Part shown: positions 34,726 through 43,690 of the stretch, one piece after another
How positions within the stretch are numbered: the stretch's first letter is position 1
Layout of the letters: every line of letters starts with the position of its first letter
Assembly (NCBI RefSeq): GCF_033842475.1
Contig: NZ_JAWXYB010000002.1
Span: 1 to 64,000, forward strand
Length of the DNA stretch: 64,000 nucleotides
Source: Acidiphilium acidophilum
GTDB lineage: Bacteria; Pseudomonadota; Alphaproteobacteria; Acetobacterales; Acetobacteraceae
Direction: 5' to 3'
Notes under the pieces: model-generated
Told to the model about the DNA's origin: nothing
The model's database searches: none
What the model saw: the letters and a program-made list of their open reading frames with translations, nothing else
Made by a program: the position numbers and the translations under genes

Positions 34726-35028
34726 CTATGAGCGTGCCTCCAAGGCTCGGTAGAGCGTGGCACGATGGACCCTCAACAAGCGAGCAACTTCGGCCACGGG
34801 CTTGCCCTCCCGCTCGATGAGGTGCCGGGCATGAGCGATCTGCTCGGCTGCGAGGGTGGGTCGCGGCCCAAAGCGCACACCGCGCGCCTTGGCCGCGATC
34901 CGGCCGGCGCTAGTGCGCTCCACGATCAGGGACCGCTCGAAGTCAGCTATGCCGGCGAACACGGTCAGAACCATGCGCCCGGCCGGCGTTGTGGTGTCGG
35001 CCCAAGGCTCGGCGAGCGAGCGCAGGCC
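34726..35028 (-). pseudogene. Resolvase, C-terminal half
   Basis: About 100 codons from GLRSLAEPWADTTTPAGRMVLTVFAGIADFERSLIVERT to VHRATLYRALEARS, nearly identical to the resolvase at 37638. The catalytic Ser region is absent; upstream sequence switches to an IS3-type orfA fragment. Confidence 0.85.
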
Positions 35029-35065
35029 AGAGATCAAACAAGTGGATGAGCGCGTCAAAGGCGCC

Positions 35066-35128
35066 GAACCCCTCAGCCTGGCGCAAGATCGCAAGGATCT
35101 GGGGCTCGCTATATCTCGAGGTTTTCAT
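35066..35128 (-). pseudogene. IS3-family OrfA, N-terminal fragment
   Basis: MKTSRYSEPQILAILRQAEG preceded by GAGGAGATTTGC. This is the very conserved start of OrfA from IS407-group IS3 elements. It is then joined to the resolvase fragment, so about 60 bp of the IS end survive. Confidence 0.75.
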
Positions 35129-35161
35129 GCAAATCTCCTCGTGCAATGTGCTGAGAAAATT

Positions 35162-36217
35162 CTACGTATCAATCCCCTTAATCGCAGGGGGATTACCGGG
35201 TCGGCGAACCAAGCGCTTGAGAGTTGCCACTTGGCGAAAAAATTCGTGCCGCGACTGAGCTGGACTACCGAGTAGAATGGCTTTTGGTGGAACATCGGAG
35301 ATCACGCCAGCCTGAGCACCAATCTGTGCGCCTTGCCCAATGTGCAGATGACCGGCCATCGCTGCCTGACCACCGACCTGAACAAAATCTTCCAGGATCG
35401 TTGATCCAGAGATGCCCACCTGAGCGACGATTACACAACAGCGGCCGAGCCGTACATTGTGACCAATCTGCACAAGGTTATCGAGACGCGAACCTGCGCC
35501 AATTACCGTATCCTGGACAGACCCTCGGTCAATGGTCGAGTTCGCGCCAATCTCAACATCATCCTCGATAACCACCCTGCCGAGCTGCGGGATTGTTAGG
35601 TAGCCGGCCTTTGTCCTCGCGAAACTGAACCCTTCCTGTCCAACACGAGCACCTGGGTGGAGGCACACCCGCATGCCCAGCAGTGCGTGGCTTATGCTGG
35701 CATGAGTGCCAATCCGGCAGTCCGCACCGAGTATGACTGCTTTGCCAATACTGGCGTAGGCCCCAATACGGCATCGCGGCCCGATCTGCGCACCTTCTTC
35801 AATCTGAGAGAAGGCCCCGATCTCTGCTGTCGAATCCACGATGGCATCGGGTGCTACGAACGCCGTGGGGTGAATGCCCGGATTAGGTGGGATTTCCGGG
35901 TGGAACAACGCCATTACGCGCGCCCAGCCCTCATACGTTGCCTTGGTCACGATTGGGATTGCCGAAGCGGGCACCCGGTTCGCCATGTCTGGATGCACGA
36001 TGACAGCGCCGGCGTTAGTTGCCGCGAGCGCTGAGACATATCGTCTATTGTCCAGAAAGCTAACGTCGGTTGGACCGGCTACTTGTAGGGGCGCAACGCC
36101 TGTCATCATACAATCGCCTCTGGACACGGCGCTCCCAGCGGCGGCGGCAATTTGAGCGAGGCTATAAGGGCCGCTTCGAGCGTAAAAACGGGCGTCGCCT
36201 ACGGATTCGCTGGGCAT
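35162..36217 (-). CDS. lpxD: UDP-3-O-acylglucosamine N-acyltransferase
   Basis: 351 residues, full length. LpxD adds the N-linked hydroxyacyl chain in lipid A synthesis. The N-terminal uridine-binding domain (LQVAGPTDVSFLDNRRYVSALAATNAGAVIVHPD) is followed by the hexapeptide-repeat left-handed beta helix (IHPTAFVAPDAIVDSTAEIGAFSQIEEG...). The catalytic His is in LDNLVQIGHNVRLGRCC, and the C-terminal helices read QSRHEFFRQVATLKRLVRR. GGGAGG precedes the start. None of its usual neighbours (bamA, fabZ, lpxA) are present, so this is probably an extra copy. Confidence 0.95.
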   Translation of the reverse strand: MPSESVGDARFYARSGPYSLAQIAAAAGSAVSRGDCMMTGVAPLQVAGPTDVSFLDNRRYVSALAATNAGAVIVHPDMANRVPASAIPIVTKATYEGWARVMALFHPEIPPNPGIHPTAFVAPDAIVDSTAEIGAFSQIEEGAQIGPRCRIGAYASIGKAVILGADCRIGTHASISHALLGMRVCLHPGARVGQEGFSFARTKAGYLTIPQLGRVVIEDDVEIGANSTIDRGSVQDTVIGAGSRLDNLVQIGHNVRLGRCCVIVAQVGISGSTILEDFVQVGGQAAMAGHLHIGQGAQIGAQAGVISDVPPKAILLGSPAQSRHEFFRQVATLKRLVRRPGNPPAIKGIDT

Positions 36218-36261
36218 TGGACCTCCCTGAGAGGATGTATTTGTTGCCGATGTTTATCTAT

Positions 36262-36321
36262 TTTTGGAAGCCGTCGGCCTACTCATCGACAGCGCTATCG
36301 AGATATTCACTGACCTTCAAG
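36262..36321 (+). pseudogene. Second cation-efflux scrap
   Basis: LEAVGLLIDSAIEIFTDLQ on the plus strand repeats the DSAIEIF helix seen at 33843-33950. Only about 20 codons, so the relation is suggestive rather than certain. Confidence 0.35.
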
Positions 36322-36403
36322 CTGTCGGGACAGTGCCGTCCCTGACTTCCAGAAAGGCGCCATCCCTTTTTTGCGCCGCACTCGATTCTAGAATCGGCCC
36401 CCA

Positions 36404-36766
36404 TTATGGAAAACAGCTGGCGGTCGCTGGGCAGCTACCACGTAGTTGTAGCGACGCGCAATGATGAACGGCCCGACGCGCAATCAAGGGCAGTTTCTGA
36501 CGCAGATTAGCTGAGACTTTTCGCGCCACACCCATGAAGATTTCACCGACACCGATTATTCCCCGGTTGCTTCGCGAGTTTTGTTTGAAAATGTAAACTC
36601 GATCACCGGGTTGAGCGCTGCTGTCCGCGATGCGCCACGGTTCGATGGACCCATCCGCATTGGGGTCTGCTTCCACATGATCGATCAGGGCACGTAGGTC
36701 AGACAATGGCCAACCTCGTTTGGCTGATTCTTCTTTGGGTACGTAGGTCAGCCAGAAGGCGGGCAT
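36404..36766 (-). pseudogene. EVE-like (PUA-fold) protein, N-terminal part
   Basis: MPAFWLTYVPKEESAKRGWPLSDLRALI...EPWRIADSSAQPGDRVYIFKQNSRSNRGIIGVGEI. The W-L...GDRVYxxKQ...RGIIGxGEI pattern fits an EVE/PUA-like domain, known in modified-base recognition and restriction. After about residue 77 similarity ends in unrelated sequence, so the gene is probably truncated. Whether an HNH or McrB-type partner existed cannot be seen. Confidence 0.55.
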
Positions 36767-37049
36767 GAGATAGAAGACCTCCGAATGAGTTGGAAGCTTG
36801 CTGTCAGTGGAACTGCATCTACGCTAGTCTTACCGTACCTCAAATCCAAACAGTTGGTCAGCCTGTTCTCGTCGCCAGGCATATGTTCTCTCCCCGTGCG
36901 GGGCATTCTAAAATCGGGTTGTTACCAATAACGGACATAAGCCATATGCAGAAGTCAAGACTTTCGGTAAAACGGCTAGTTTTGGGGTATATGCCTAGCC
37001 CTGTTAATTTACATTGCATTTGTATCTACAAACGAGTATACGCTTCTTT

Positions 37050-37334
37050 ATGAAGATTGCGGGTTTCGACTGGGATAGCGGCAACTGGCCGAAATGCGGC
37101 AAGCATGGCGTATCCCAGGAAGAGATCGAGCAGGTGTTGCTGGGCGAGCCAGCGGTTATGGTCGATCCCAACCCCGATGAGCCGCGCCTGCGTGCCATCG
37201 GGAAGACGGCGGCCGGGCGCTACGTCTTTTTGGTGTTCATGCGCCGGGAGATCGACAGCCAGACCAAGCTTCGCCCCATCAGTGCTCGTTACATGCACCA
37301 GAAGGAGGTCGATCACTATGAAAACCAAATCTAG
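37050..37334 (+). CDS. brnT: BrnT-family toxin
   Basis: 94 residues: MKIAGFDWDSGNWPKCGKHGVSQEEIEQVLLGEPAVMVDPNPDEPRLRAIGKTAAGRYVFLVFMRR...LRPISARYMHQKEVDHYE. The FDWDxxNWxKxxKHGVSxxEIE start and RPISARxMxxKE end are diagnostic of BrnT, a RelE-fold ribonuclease. An AT-rich promoter region precedes it. It overlaps the antitoxin gene by 17 bp. Confidence 0.93.
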   Translation: MKIAGFDWDSGNWPKCGKHGVSQEEIEQVLLGEPAVMVDPNPDEPRLRAIGKTAAGRYVFLVFMRREIDSQTKLRPISARYMHQKEVDHYENQI

Positions 37335-37581
37335 GCCGCTGCCCTCGTTACACAGCGACGAAGAAGCTGAAGAGTTTGTCGCCAACGCCGACCTGTCGCA
37401 ATATGACCTTTCCGGCTTCAAGCCTATGCGCTTCGAGATCGAAGCAAAGGCTGCGGCGCTGAATATGCGCCTGCCAGCATCTCTGCTGGCCGCACTGAAA
37501 GCTAAAGCCAAGGCCAAGGGCATCCCGTATACGCGTTATGTACGGATGCTGCTGGAAACCGACGTGGCGCAGTCGCGGTAA
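37318..37581 (+). CDS. brnA: BrnA-type antitoxin
   Basis: 87 residues starting MKTKSRPLPSLHSDEEAEEFVANADLSQYDLSGFKPMRFEI with AAGGAGG before the ATG. The C-terminus LNMRLPASLLAALKAKAKAKGIPYTRYVRMLLETDV is the RHH dimer that binds the operator; the DEEAEEFVxxADLSxYD part wraps the toxin. Gene order (toxin first) is the standard brnTA order. The long frame upstream in the same phase is only a shadow of brnT. Confidence 0.93.
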   Translation: MKTKSRPLPSLHSDEEAEEFVANADLSQYDLSGFKPMRFEIEAKAAALNMRLPASLLAALKAKAKAKGIPYTRYVRMLLETDVAQSR

Positions 37582-37637
37582 AACTTATTTCTCAAAGCGA
37601 AGATTTCTGCGAATCGGATGATATCTCACCAGTGATG

Positions 37638-38216
37638 CTATTGCCTGGCCTCCAAGGCCCGGTAGAGCGTGGCGCGATGGACCCCCAGCAAGCGGGCAAC
37701 CTCAGCCACAGGCTTGCCATCCCCCTCGATGAGTTGGCGGGCGTGCGCAATCTGTTCGGCGGCGAGGGTGGGGCGCGGCCCAAAGCGAACACCACGGGCC
37801 TTAGCCGCGATCCGGCCGGCGCTGGTGCGCTCCACGATCAGGGACCTCTCGAAGTCGGCCATGCCGGCGAACACGGTCAGCACCATCCGCCCGGCTGGCG
37901 TCGTGGTATCGGCCCACGGCTCGGCGAGCGAGCGTAAACCAGCGCCCGCCTCCTTGATCCGTTCGGAGATTTCTAACAGATCGCGGGTGGAGCGGGCGAG
38001 CCGGTCCAGGCGTGTGACCGTCACCACGTCGCCGGTGCGCAGATGGTCGAGCAGCCGCCCCAGTTCGGGCCGGTCGCGCTTTGTACCGCTGATCTTTTCC
38101 TCGAAAATCCGTGTGCAGCCGACCTCACGCAGCCCGGCGCGCTGCTGGGTGAGGTCCTGGCCCTGAGTGGAGACGCGGGCATAGCCGATCAAGGAACCAG
38201 CAGCGGGCTTGGGCAT
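37638..38216 (-). CDS. Serine resolvase
   Basis: About 192 residues from MPKPAAGSLIGYARVSTQGQDLTQQRAGL with AGGAAG before the ATG. All motifs present: SLIGYARVST with the Ser nucleophile, TRLDRLARSTRDLLEI, ADTTTPAGRMVLTVFAGMADFERSLIVERTSAGR, and HTH KPVAEVARLLGVHRATLYRALE. The Tn552-like element begins 21 bp upstream of its start and may have displaced its promoter. The truncated copy at 34726 is almost identical. Confidence 0.92.
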   Translation of the reverse strand: MPKPAAGSLIGYARVSTQGQDLTQQRAGLREVGCTRIFEEKISGTKRDRPELGRLLDHLRTGDVVTVTRLDRLARSTRDLLEISERIKEAGAGLRSLAEPWADTTTPAGRMVLTVFAGMADFERSLIVERTSAGRIAAKARGVRFGPRPTLAAEQIAHARQLIEGDGKPVAEVARLLGVHRATLYRALEARQ

Positions 38217-38336
38217 GAGCTTCCTGTTGCAAGTTATGTCGCGCAATAAATACAACGCGCGACAAAGATATGCGACAAGAAAATACTATGCGGATCGGTG
38301 TGACCTTCAGAGGTAAATGGCGGCGTATCTTCGGCG

Positions 38337-38924
38337 CTATTTGGCGGGTTGAGGCATTGTGCGGCCCAGGGTGCGATAGACAGTCGGCCGTGAGATGGAG
38401 AATAGCTCGGCCAGATCGCTGATCGAGTAGTTGCCGGTCTCGTGCATCCGCCGCAGCTCACTTTGCTGCCGATCGGATAGCTTGGGCTTCTTGCCGCGTA
38501 GCTTTCCTTTGGCACGAGCGACCGCCATCCCCTCACGAGTGCGCATTCGGATCAGGTCCGCCTCGAATTCCGCGAAAGTGGCTAGAATGTTGAAGAACAG
38601 CTTGCCCATCGGGTCGGATGGATCATGGAGGCTGGGGCCGAGCTGAAGCTTCACCCCGCGTTCGGCAAGGTTGTCGCCGATGGCTCGGGCATCCGGGACA
38701 GAGCGCGCGAGCCGGTCGAGCTTCGGCACCACCAGTGTGTCGCCACGGCGCACCGCCGCGAGTGCTTGATCGAGGCCGGGCCTGGTCCGGTTCGTGCCGG
38801 TAAATCCCCGGTCCGTGTAGATGCGATCCTGCGGGACGCCGAGCTTGCGCAGGGCATCCTGCTGGCCGGCGAGATCCTGTTTATCGGTCGAGCAGCGGGC
38901 GTAGCCAATCAGCGTGTTCGTCAT
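38337..38924 (-). CDS. Serine resolvase of the Tn552-like element
   Basis: About 195 residues starting MTNTLIGYARCSTDKQDLAGQQDALRKLGV (Ser catalytic in ARCST). PKLDRLARSVPDARAIGDNL and PMGKLFFNILATFAEFEADLIRMRTREGM are conserved; the HTH is YSISDLAELFSISRPTVYRTL. It is divergent from tniA, like the BinR/TniR resolvases of related transposons. Its TAG stop is within the left terminal arm. Confidence 0.9.
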   Translation of the reverse strand: MTNTLIGYARCSTDKQDLAGQQDALRKLGVPQDRIYTDRGFTGTNRTRPGLDQALAAVRRGDTLVVPKLDRLARSVPDARAIGDNLAERGVKLQLGPSLHDPSDPMGKLFFNILATFAEFEADLIRMRTREGMAVARAKGKLRGKKPKLSDRQQSELRRMHETGNYSISDLAELFSISRPTVYRTLGRTMPQPAK

Positions 38925-39077
38925 GTCGCACACTGTAACGTAAGAGGGGCCTTCACCGCAAAATAAATAGTACCAGTCAAATGAGACTCGTCTTATAGTG
39001 ATTTTGCTTGTTTGGCCTGGCGTCGGTCAGGCGTCCGTTGAACGATCCTCTATCGGACACCTTCGCATGCGGATGAT

Positions 39078-40565
39078 ATGAAGAGGGAGGCTGAAATAAC
39101 GCGCGTGGAGACCCCAGTCCCCAGGGCGGCAACCCTTAAAGAAGAGCATCGCCAGATGGCGATGCAGCGCTTTGGTGTCTTGCGACCCCATTTGGAGGAG
39201 GACATCCCACTCGCGCGGGCCGCTCACAACGCCGGCGTTGCGCTTCGGACGGCGCAGCGCTGGCTGACCCGGTATCGAGACTGTGGGCTTGCCGGCCTGG
39301 CCCGCACAATTCGCGGCGACGCCGGAGTCCGCCGGGCACCCATCGAGTTGGTTTCCCTCATCGAAGGCATGGCGCTGAAAAAGCCACGCAGTTCCGCCGC
39401 TGCGGTTCACCGCCGCATTGGCAAGATCGCGGCGGAACAAGGCTGGCCTGTTCCCTCGTACAGCACGATTTACGCGATCCTTGCCGCGATCGATCCGGCC
39501 ACCATGACACTGGCGCACGAAGGCGCAGCCGCCTTCCGCGACAGGTTCGAAATGATCCACCGGCACCGGGCAAGCGTGCCCAACGCGGTCTGGCAGGCCG
39601 ATCACACGATTCTTGACCTTCTCATCCTCGACCAAGCGGGCAGGCCGACGCGGCCGTGGCTGACGACCGTGATTGATGATCATTCCCGCGCGCTCGCCGG
39701 CGTCATGGCGTTTATCGGTGCGCCGTCAATCCTCAATACCAGCCTCGCCCTGCGTCAGGCGATTTGGCGCAAGGCCGATCCAGCTTGGCCGGTGTGCGGA
39801 ATTCCTGACGTGCTGTACGTTGATCACGGGAGTGATTTTACCAGCAACCATCTTGATCAGGTCGCGGCCGATCTACGCTTCCGCATCATCTATTCCACCG
39901 TCGCCCGACCGCAGGGGCGCGGTAAGGTGGAGCGCCTTTTCGGAACACTGAATTCGGAGCTGCTGCCGGAATTGCCGGGGCATTTGATCAACGGCAAACC
40001 GGCAACGCCGCCAAGCCTATCCCTGTCCGATCTGGACCAGGCGGTCACCGACTACATTGTCGGTACGTACAATGTCCGCATCCACAAGGAAATCAGACAA
40101 ACGCCGCTGGACGCCTGGCGCGGCAGGGGATTCTTGCCGCGCTTGCCGGAAAGCCTCGAAGATCTCGATTTGCTGCTCGTCATGCATGCCGAGCCACGCA
40201 CTGTCCGGCGTGATGGCATTCGTTTCCAGGGGTTCCGCTACAGCCATGCAACGCTGGCGGCCTATGTCCGCGAGGCGGTCACCATCCGCTATGACCCGCG
40301 CGACCTCTCCGAAATCAGGGTTTTCCATCACAATCAGTTCCTCTGCCGCGCGATTAGCGAGGAACACGCCGGTGAGGTCCTGACCTTGAAGGACATCCAA
40401 GCTGCCCGGCGGGCGCATCGGCAGTCCTTGCGCAAGACCATCAACGAGCGGGTTGCACGGGTCTCGGACTTTTTGCCGGCCGGGGGCAAATCTCAATCCG
40501 GAGATCCGCAACCTCCCCGAGCGCAACCCCGAATCAAGCTCCGGCTCTACCAGGAGGGCGATTGA
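39078..40565 (+). CDS. tniA: TniA-type DDE transposase (rve/Mu-like)
   Basis: 495 residues. N-terminal helix-turn-helix domains (IPLARAAHNAGVALRTAQRWLTRYRDCGLAGL) are followed by an integrase core with catalytic D in VWQADHTILDLLI, D in VLYVDHGSDFTSNHL and E in QGRGKVERLFGTLNSELLPEL. A Mu-transposase C-terminal barrel (GIRFQGFRYSHATLAAYVREAVTIRYDPRDLSEIRVF) then leads to a basic tail. Length matches Tn552 p480-type transposases. Overlaps tniB by 4 bp. Confidence 0.93.
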   Translation: MKREAEITRVETPVPRAATLKEEHRQMAMQRFGVLRPHLEEDIPLARAAHNAGVALRTAQRWLTRYRDCGLAGLARTIRGDAGVRRAPIELVSLIEGMALKKPRSSAAAVHRRIGKIAAEQGWPVPSYSTIYAILAAIDPATMTLAHEGAAAFRDRFEMIHRHRASVPNAVWQADHTILDLLILDQAGRPTRPWLTTVIDDHSRALAGVMAFIGAPSILNTSLALRQAIWRKADPAWPVCGIPDVLYVDHGSDFTSNHLDQVAADLRFRIIYSTVARPQGRGKVERLFGTLNSELLPELPGHLINGKPATPPSLSLSDLDQAVTDYIVGTYNVRIHKEIRQTPLDAWRGRGFLPRLPESLEDLDLLLVMHAEPRTVRRDGIRFQGFRYSHATLAAYVREAVTIRYDPRDLSEIRVFHHNQFLCRAISEEHAGEVLTLKDIQAARRAHRQSLRKTINERVARVSDFLPAGGKSQSGDPQPPRAQPRIKLRLYQEGD

Positions 40566-41389
40566 TGACCACAAAGGAATGCGGAGAACGAGCTGGGCAG
40601 TTCATCGCGACCAAGGAGCATCGCCGGTTCACAGAATTTGCCGAAGCCGTTCGCCGGCATCGCTATATCGGTCTTTGCTATGGGCCGGCGGGAGTCGGCA
40701 AAACGCTGTCCGCGCGCCGGTACACTCACTGGAATTTGGCTGGCGAAGCGATAGAAAATTGGGATCGTCGGCCCGACCAAGAGAAAATCGACGCCGCATT
40801 GGCAGGCTCGCGCGCCGTCTTCTACACGCCAACTGTGCTCGGTGCCCTACGTGACATGCGCCGGACGTTGGGCGACCTTATGGTGCGGGTCGAGATATGC
40901 ATCGAAAATCATCTGTGGGGTGACGACGAAGACTGCCTGGGCGGCAAAAACGAGCGCCGGATCGAAATGCTGATCCTGGACGAAGCAGAGCGCCTCTCGA
41001 TGGCGGCCCTCGAATTCGTTCGGGACATATTCGACCGCACCGGAATCGGGGTCATCCTGATCGGCATGCCAGGAATGGAGAAGCGCCTGTCCCGCTACCC
41101 CCAGCTCTATAGCAGGGTCGGCTTCGCCCACCATTATCGCCCGTTGCATAGCGATGAACTCACCTTCGTCCTCACCCGCCACTGGCGCAGGCTCGGCCTC
41201 TCCCTCGACGGCGCGGACTTCACCGATTCCCAGGCGATTGCCTCGATTGCCCGAATCACTGGCGGCAATTTTCGGCTCCTTCACCGGCTGTTCGTGCAGA
41301 TCGATCGCATCCTCAAGATCAACGGGCTGTCGGTCATCACCGACGACGTGGTAGAGGCCGCGCGAAGCACGCTCGTGGTGGGGATTTGA
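40562..41389 (+). CDS. tniB: TniB-type AAA+ transposition ATPase
   Basis: 275 residues. Walker A GPAGVGKTLSARRY (about 42-55), Walker B IEMLILDEAERLS, sensor GVILIGMPGMEKRL. It belongs to the TnsC/TniB/IstB group of target-choosing AAA+ partners and is similar in size to Tn552 p271. Translation is coupled to tniA. The stop lies 2 bp before the right inner arm. Confidence 0.93.
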   Translation: MMTTKECGERAGQFIATKEHRRFTEFAEAVRRHRYIGLCYGPAGVGKTLSARRYTHWNLAGEAIENWDRRPDQEKIDAALAGSRAVFYTPTVLGALRDMRRTLGDLMVRVEICIENHLWGDDEDCLGGKNERRIEMLILDEAERLSMAALEFVRDIFDRTGIGVILIGMPGMEKRLSRYPQLYSRVGFAHHYRPLHSDELTFVLTRHWRRLGLSLDGADFTDSQAIASIARITGGNFRLLHRLFVQIDRILKINGLSVITDDVVEAARSTLVVGI

Positions 41390-42160
41390 TGCCAAATAAC
41401 GCCGAAGAAACGCCGCCATTTAATTCTGAAGGTCACAGATCGGGATGCTGCCTAATGTCGCAGGTTTTACAAGTTATGCGACACCGCATGTCGCGGTTGG
41501 GTTGAGAGCGTGCGGTCCGGTTACGAAGGAAAGGCAGATACCGGGCATTCGGCCCGCACCGAGACTGGCCAGAAGCGGGATGGCGATTCCGCTCGAACTT
41601 GCTCAGGGCAAGGGGGGCATCTTTCAGATGCCTGTCGATATGGACGACGCAATCGGGCTCGCGATAAGTTCCCATCTCACGACTTGCTGTTCTTCAGCTT
41701 TCGCAGGACCTTCACAAGCTCATGGACATCCGTATAAGGGTCCTCCCCCGGCAAACGGCTATACTCCTCCTTGAGAGTAGTCGCGCGCTGCGTAGCGATC
41801 GCGAGGTTTGGCAACGTTACGGCGTAAATCCCATTGTTGCCCTTTTGGTATCCTTCTAGGTGCCGTTGCAGCTGTGCCAATGCTTCGTGCCGGTGCATCG
41901 GTGCCATGATGTTCACAAAGTGGAGCAAAAGCCACAGCTCAAAACAGGGAACGCTAACGATAGCTTCGAAGGACACGGGTACCTTCTCATCATTCGTCAG
42001 CTTGCGGTCGCGCGCCGCCGCCATTGCAATCGCCGTGGCGTAGGTTCGATGCTCATCGCGGTCGAACACGGCATAGACCATCTCAAAGCCTTTTGACTTA
42101 AGAAACTCCTCCTCCGCGCTTTGCACTATCTGCTGCGGCTCTGTTCCCAAGGAACTATGG

Positions 42161-43513
42161 GGTGGTGTAACCTGACGTCTGGAAATTCATTTTGGGTTGG
42201 GAGTTGGTGCCCTTGCCGGGGCATGCCCCGGCAAGGGCTGTTCATTCTGGTATTCCATGCAGTTGTTCACACCAACATGGAGACCGATGAATGGACGCCA
42301 AAAAGGATACGATTATCGAGGCACTTTTGGAACATCTGATCGAAAACGGCGCAGGCGATATCGCCACGGTATTTGCCAGGACCTTCGAACTCGCCATGCA
42401 GATCGAGCGCGAACGCTTCCTCCACGCCAGTCACTACGAGCGCAACCCCGATCGTCAGGGTTACGCCAATGGCTACAAGCCCAAGCGGATCGATACCCCG
42501 GCCGGGTCGATCACCGTCGATGTCCCCAAAACCGCCGGTCACGTGGGCGAACCCTTCTACCCACAGTCCCTCGAACGCGGCCGACGCTCGGTCCGCGCCG
42601 TCATGGTCGCCGTCGCCGAAATGTACATCAAAGGCGTCTCCACCCGCGACGTCGAGGCCGTCATGCGCGAATTCGGCATCGAAAGCCTCTCCTCCGCTCA
42701 GGTCAGCCGCGCCAGCAAGCTGCTCGATGACGAACTCGCCGCCTGGCGCACCCGACCCCTCGCCGAGATCCGCTACCTCATCCTCGACGCCAGATATGAA
42801 AAAATGCGCGATAATGGCGTCGTCCGCGATGCCGCCGTGCTCTCGGCCATCGGCATCGGACCCGATGAACGCCGCCGTGTCCTCGGCGTCTCGGTCGCCC
42901 TTTCCGAGGCCGAAGTCCATTGGCGTGCCTTCCTCGAAAGCCTCCATCAGCGTGGCCTGCGAGGCGTCGAATTCATCGTCTCCGATGACCATGCCGGATT
43001 GCACGCCGCACGCCGCGCCGTCTTCGGCGCCGCACACTGGCAACGATGCCAGTTCCACCTCGCCCAAAACGCCATCCACCACGCCCCCAACCACGCCATC
43101 CGCAAACGCATCGGCGCAGAACTCCGGACCGTCTGGAACGCAAATTCCCTCGCCGCTGCCCAGATCGCTCTCACAACCCTCGTCAATGCCTATCGCGACA
43201 CCGCACCAAAGCTCGCCGATTGGCTCGAACGAAATATCCCCGAAGGCCTCACCGTCTTCACACTGCCAGAACCCCACCAGCGCCGGCTTCGCACTTCCAA
43301 CCCCATGGAACGCGGCATCCAGCAGGAACTCAAACGCCGCACCACCAAAATCAGGGTCTTCCCCAACGAAGCCTCCCTCGAACGCCTCGTCAGCGCCGTC
43401 CTCGTCGAAATCGATGAAAAATGGGCCGCCGACACCAAGGGCTACATCAAGTGGGACTACCAGGATGCCTGACCCCCGCTCGCCCTATTTTCCAGACATC
43501 AGGTTGCTCAATC
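42161..43513 (+). mobile_element. IS256-family insertion sequence, copy 4
   Basis: 1353 bp, target duplication AACTATGG at 42153-42160 and 43514-43521. Inserted in the rloB-like gene near codon 60. Confidence 0.95.
42291..43472 (+). CDS. IS256-family transposase (copy 4)
   Basis: Identical to the copy 1 protein; transcribed against the disrupted rloB gene, so the IS also places an antisense promoter there. Confidence 0.95.
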   Translation: MDAKKDTIIEALLEHLIENGAGDIATVFARTFELAMQIERERFLHASHYERNPDRQGYANGYKPKRIDTPAGSITVDVPKTAGHVGEPFYPQSLERGRRSVRAVMVAVAEMYIKGVSTRDVEAVMREFGIESLSSAQVSRASKLLDDELAAWRTRPLAEIRYLILDARYEKMRDNGVVRDAAVLSAIGIGPDERRRVLGVSVALSEAEVHWRAFLESLHQRGLRGVEFIVSDDHAGLHAARRAVFGAAHWQRCQFHLAQNAIHHAPNHAIRKRIGAELRTVWNANSLAAAQIALTTLVNAYRDTAPKLADWLERNIPEGLTVFTLPEPHQRRLRTSNPMERGIQQELKRRTTKIRVFPNEASLERLVSAVLVEIDEKWAADTKGYIKWDYQDA

Positions 43514-43690
43514 AACTATGGATCACGCGCAGGTTCACCATCGGGAGCCGCGCTTCCTGTCGGATCTCTTCGAAATAGTTTACCTCGGTCTTGGCACCCT
43601 CGCAGACGATCAGTACCCGAGGGTAGGGAGGACGTTTCGGGGGCTTGCGTCTTAGATCTCGGCTGCTTCTTGCACGAGGATGCTTCACCA

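Larger units (their letters stand above)
38237..41483. mobile_element. Tn552/Tn5053-like transposon (resolvase, TniA, TniB)
   Basis: 3247 bp with inverted ends of about 95-110 bp: inner arms 38298-38345 and 41391-41438 match in about 43 of 48 positions, and each outer end is a 28-bp unit TGTCGC-N16-GCGACA (38237-38264, 41456-41483). TGT termini and repeated subterminal transposase sites are typical of the Mu/Tn7/Tn552/Tn5053 class. The 5-bp flanks AGTTA and CCGCA do not match, so either the ends or one flank have been rearranged. No tniQ is present. Confidence 0.82.
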
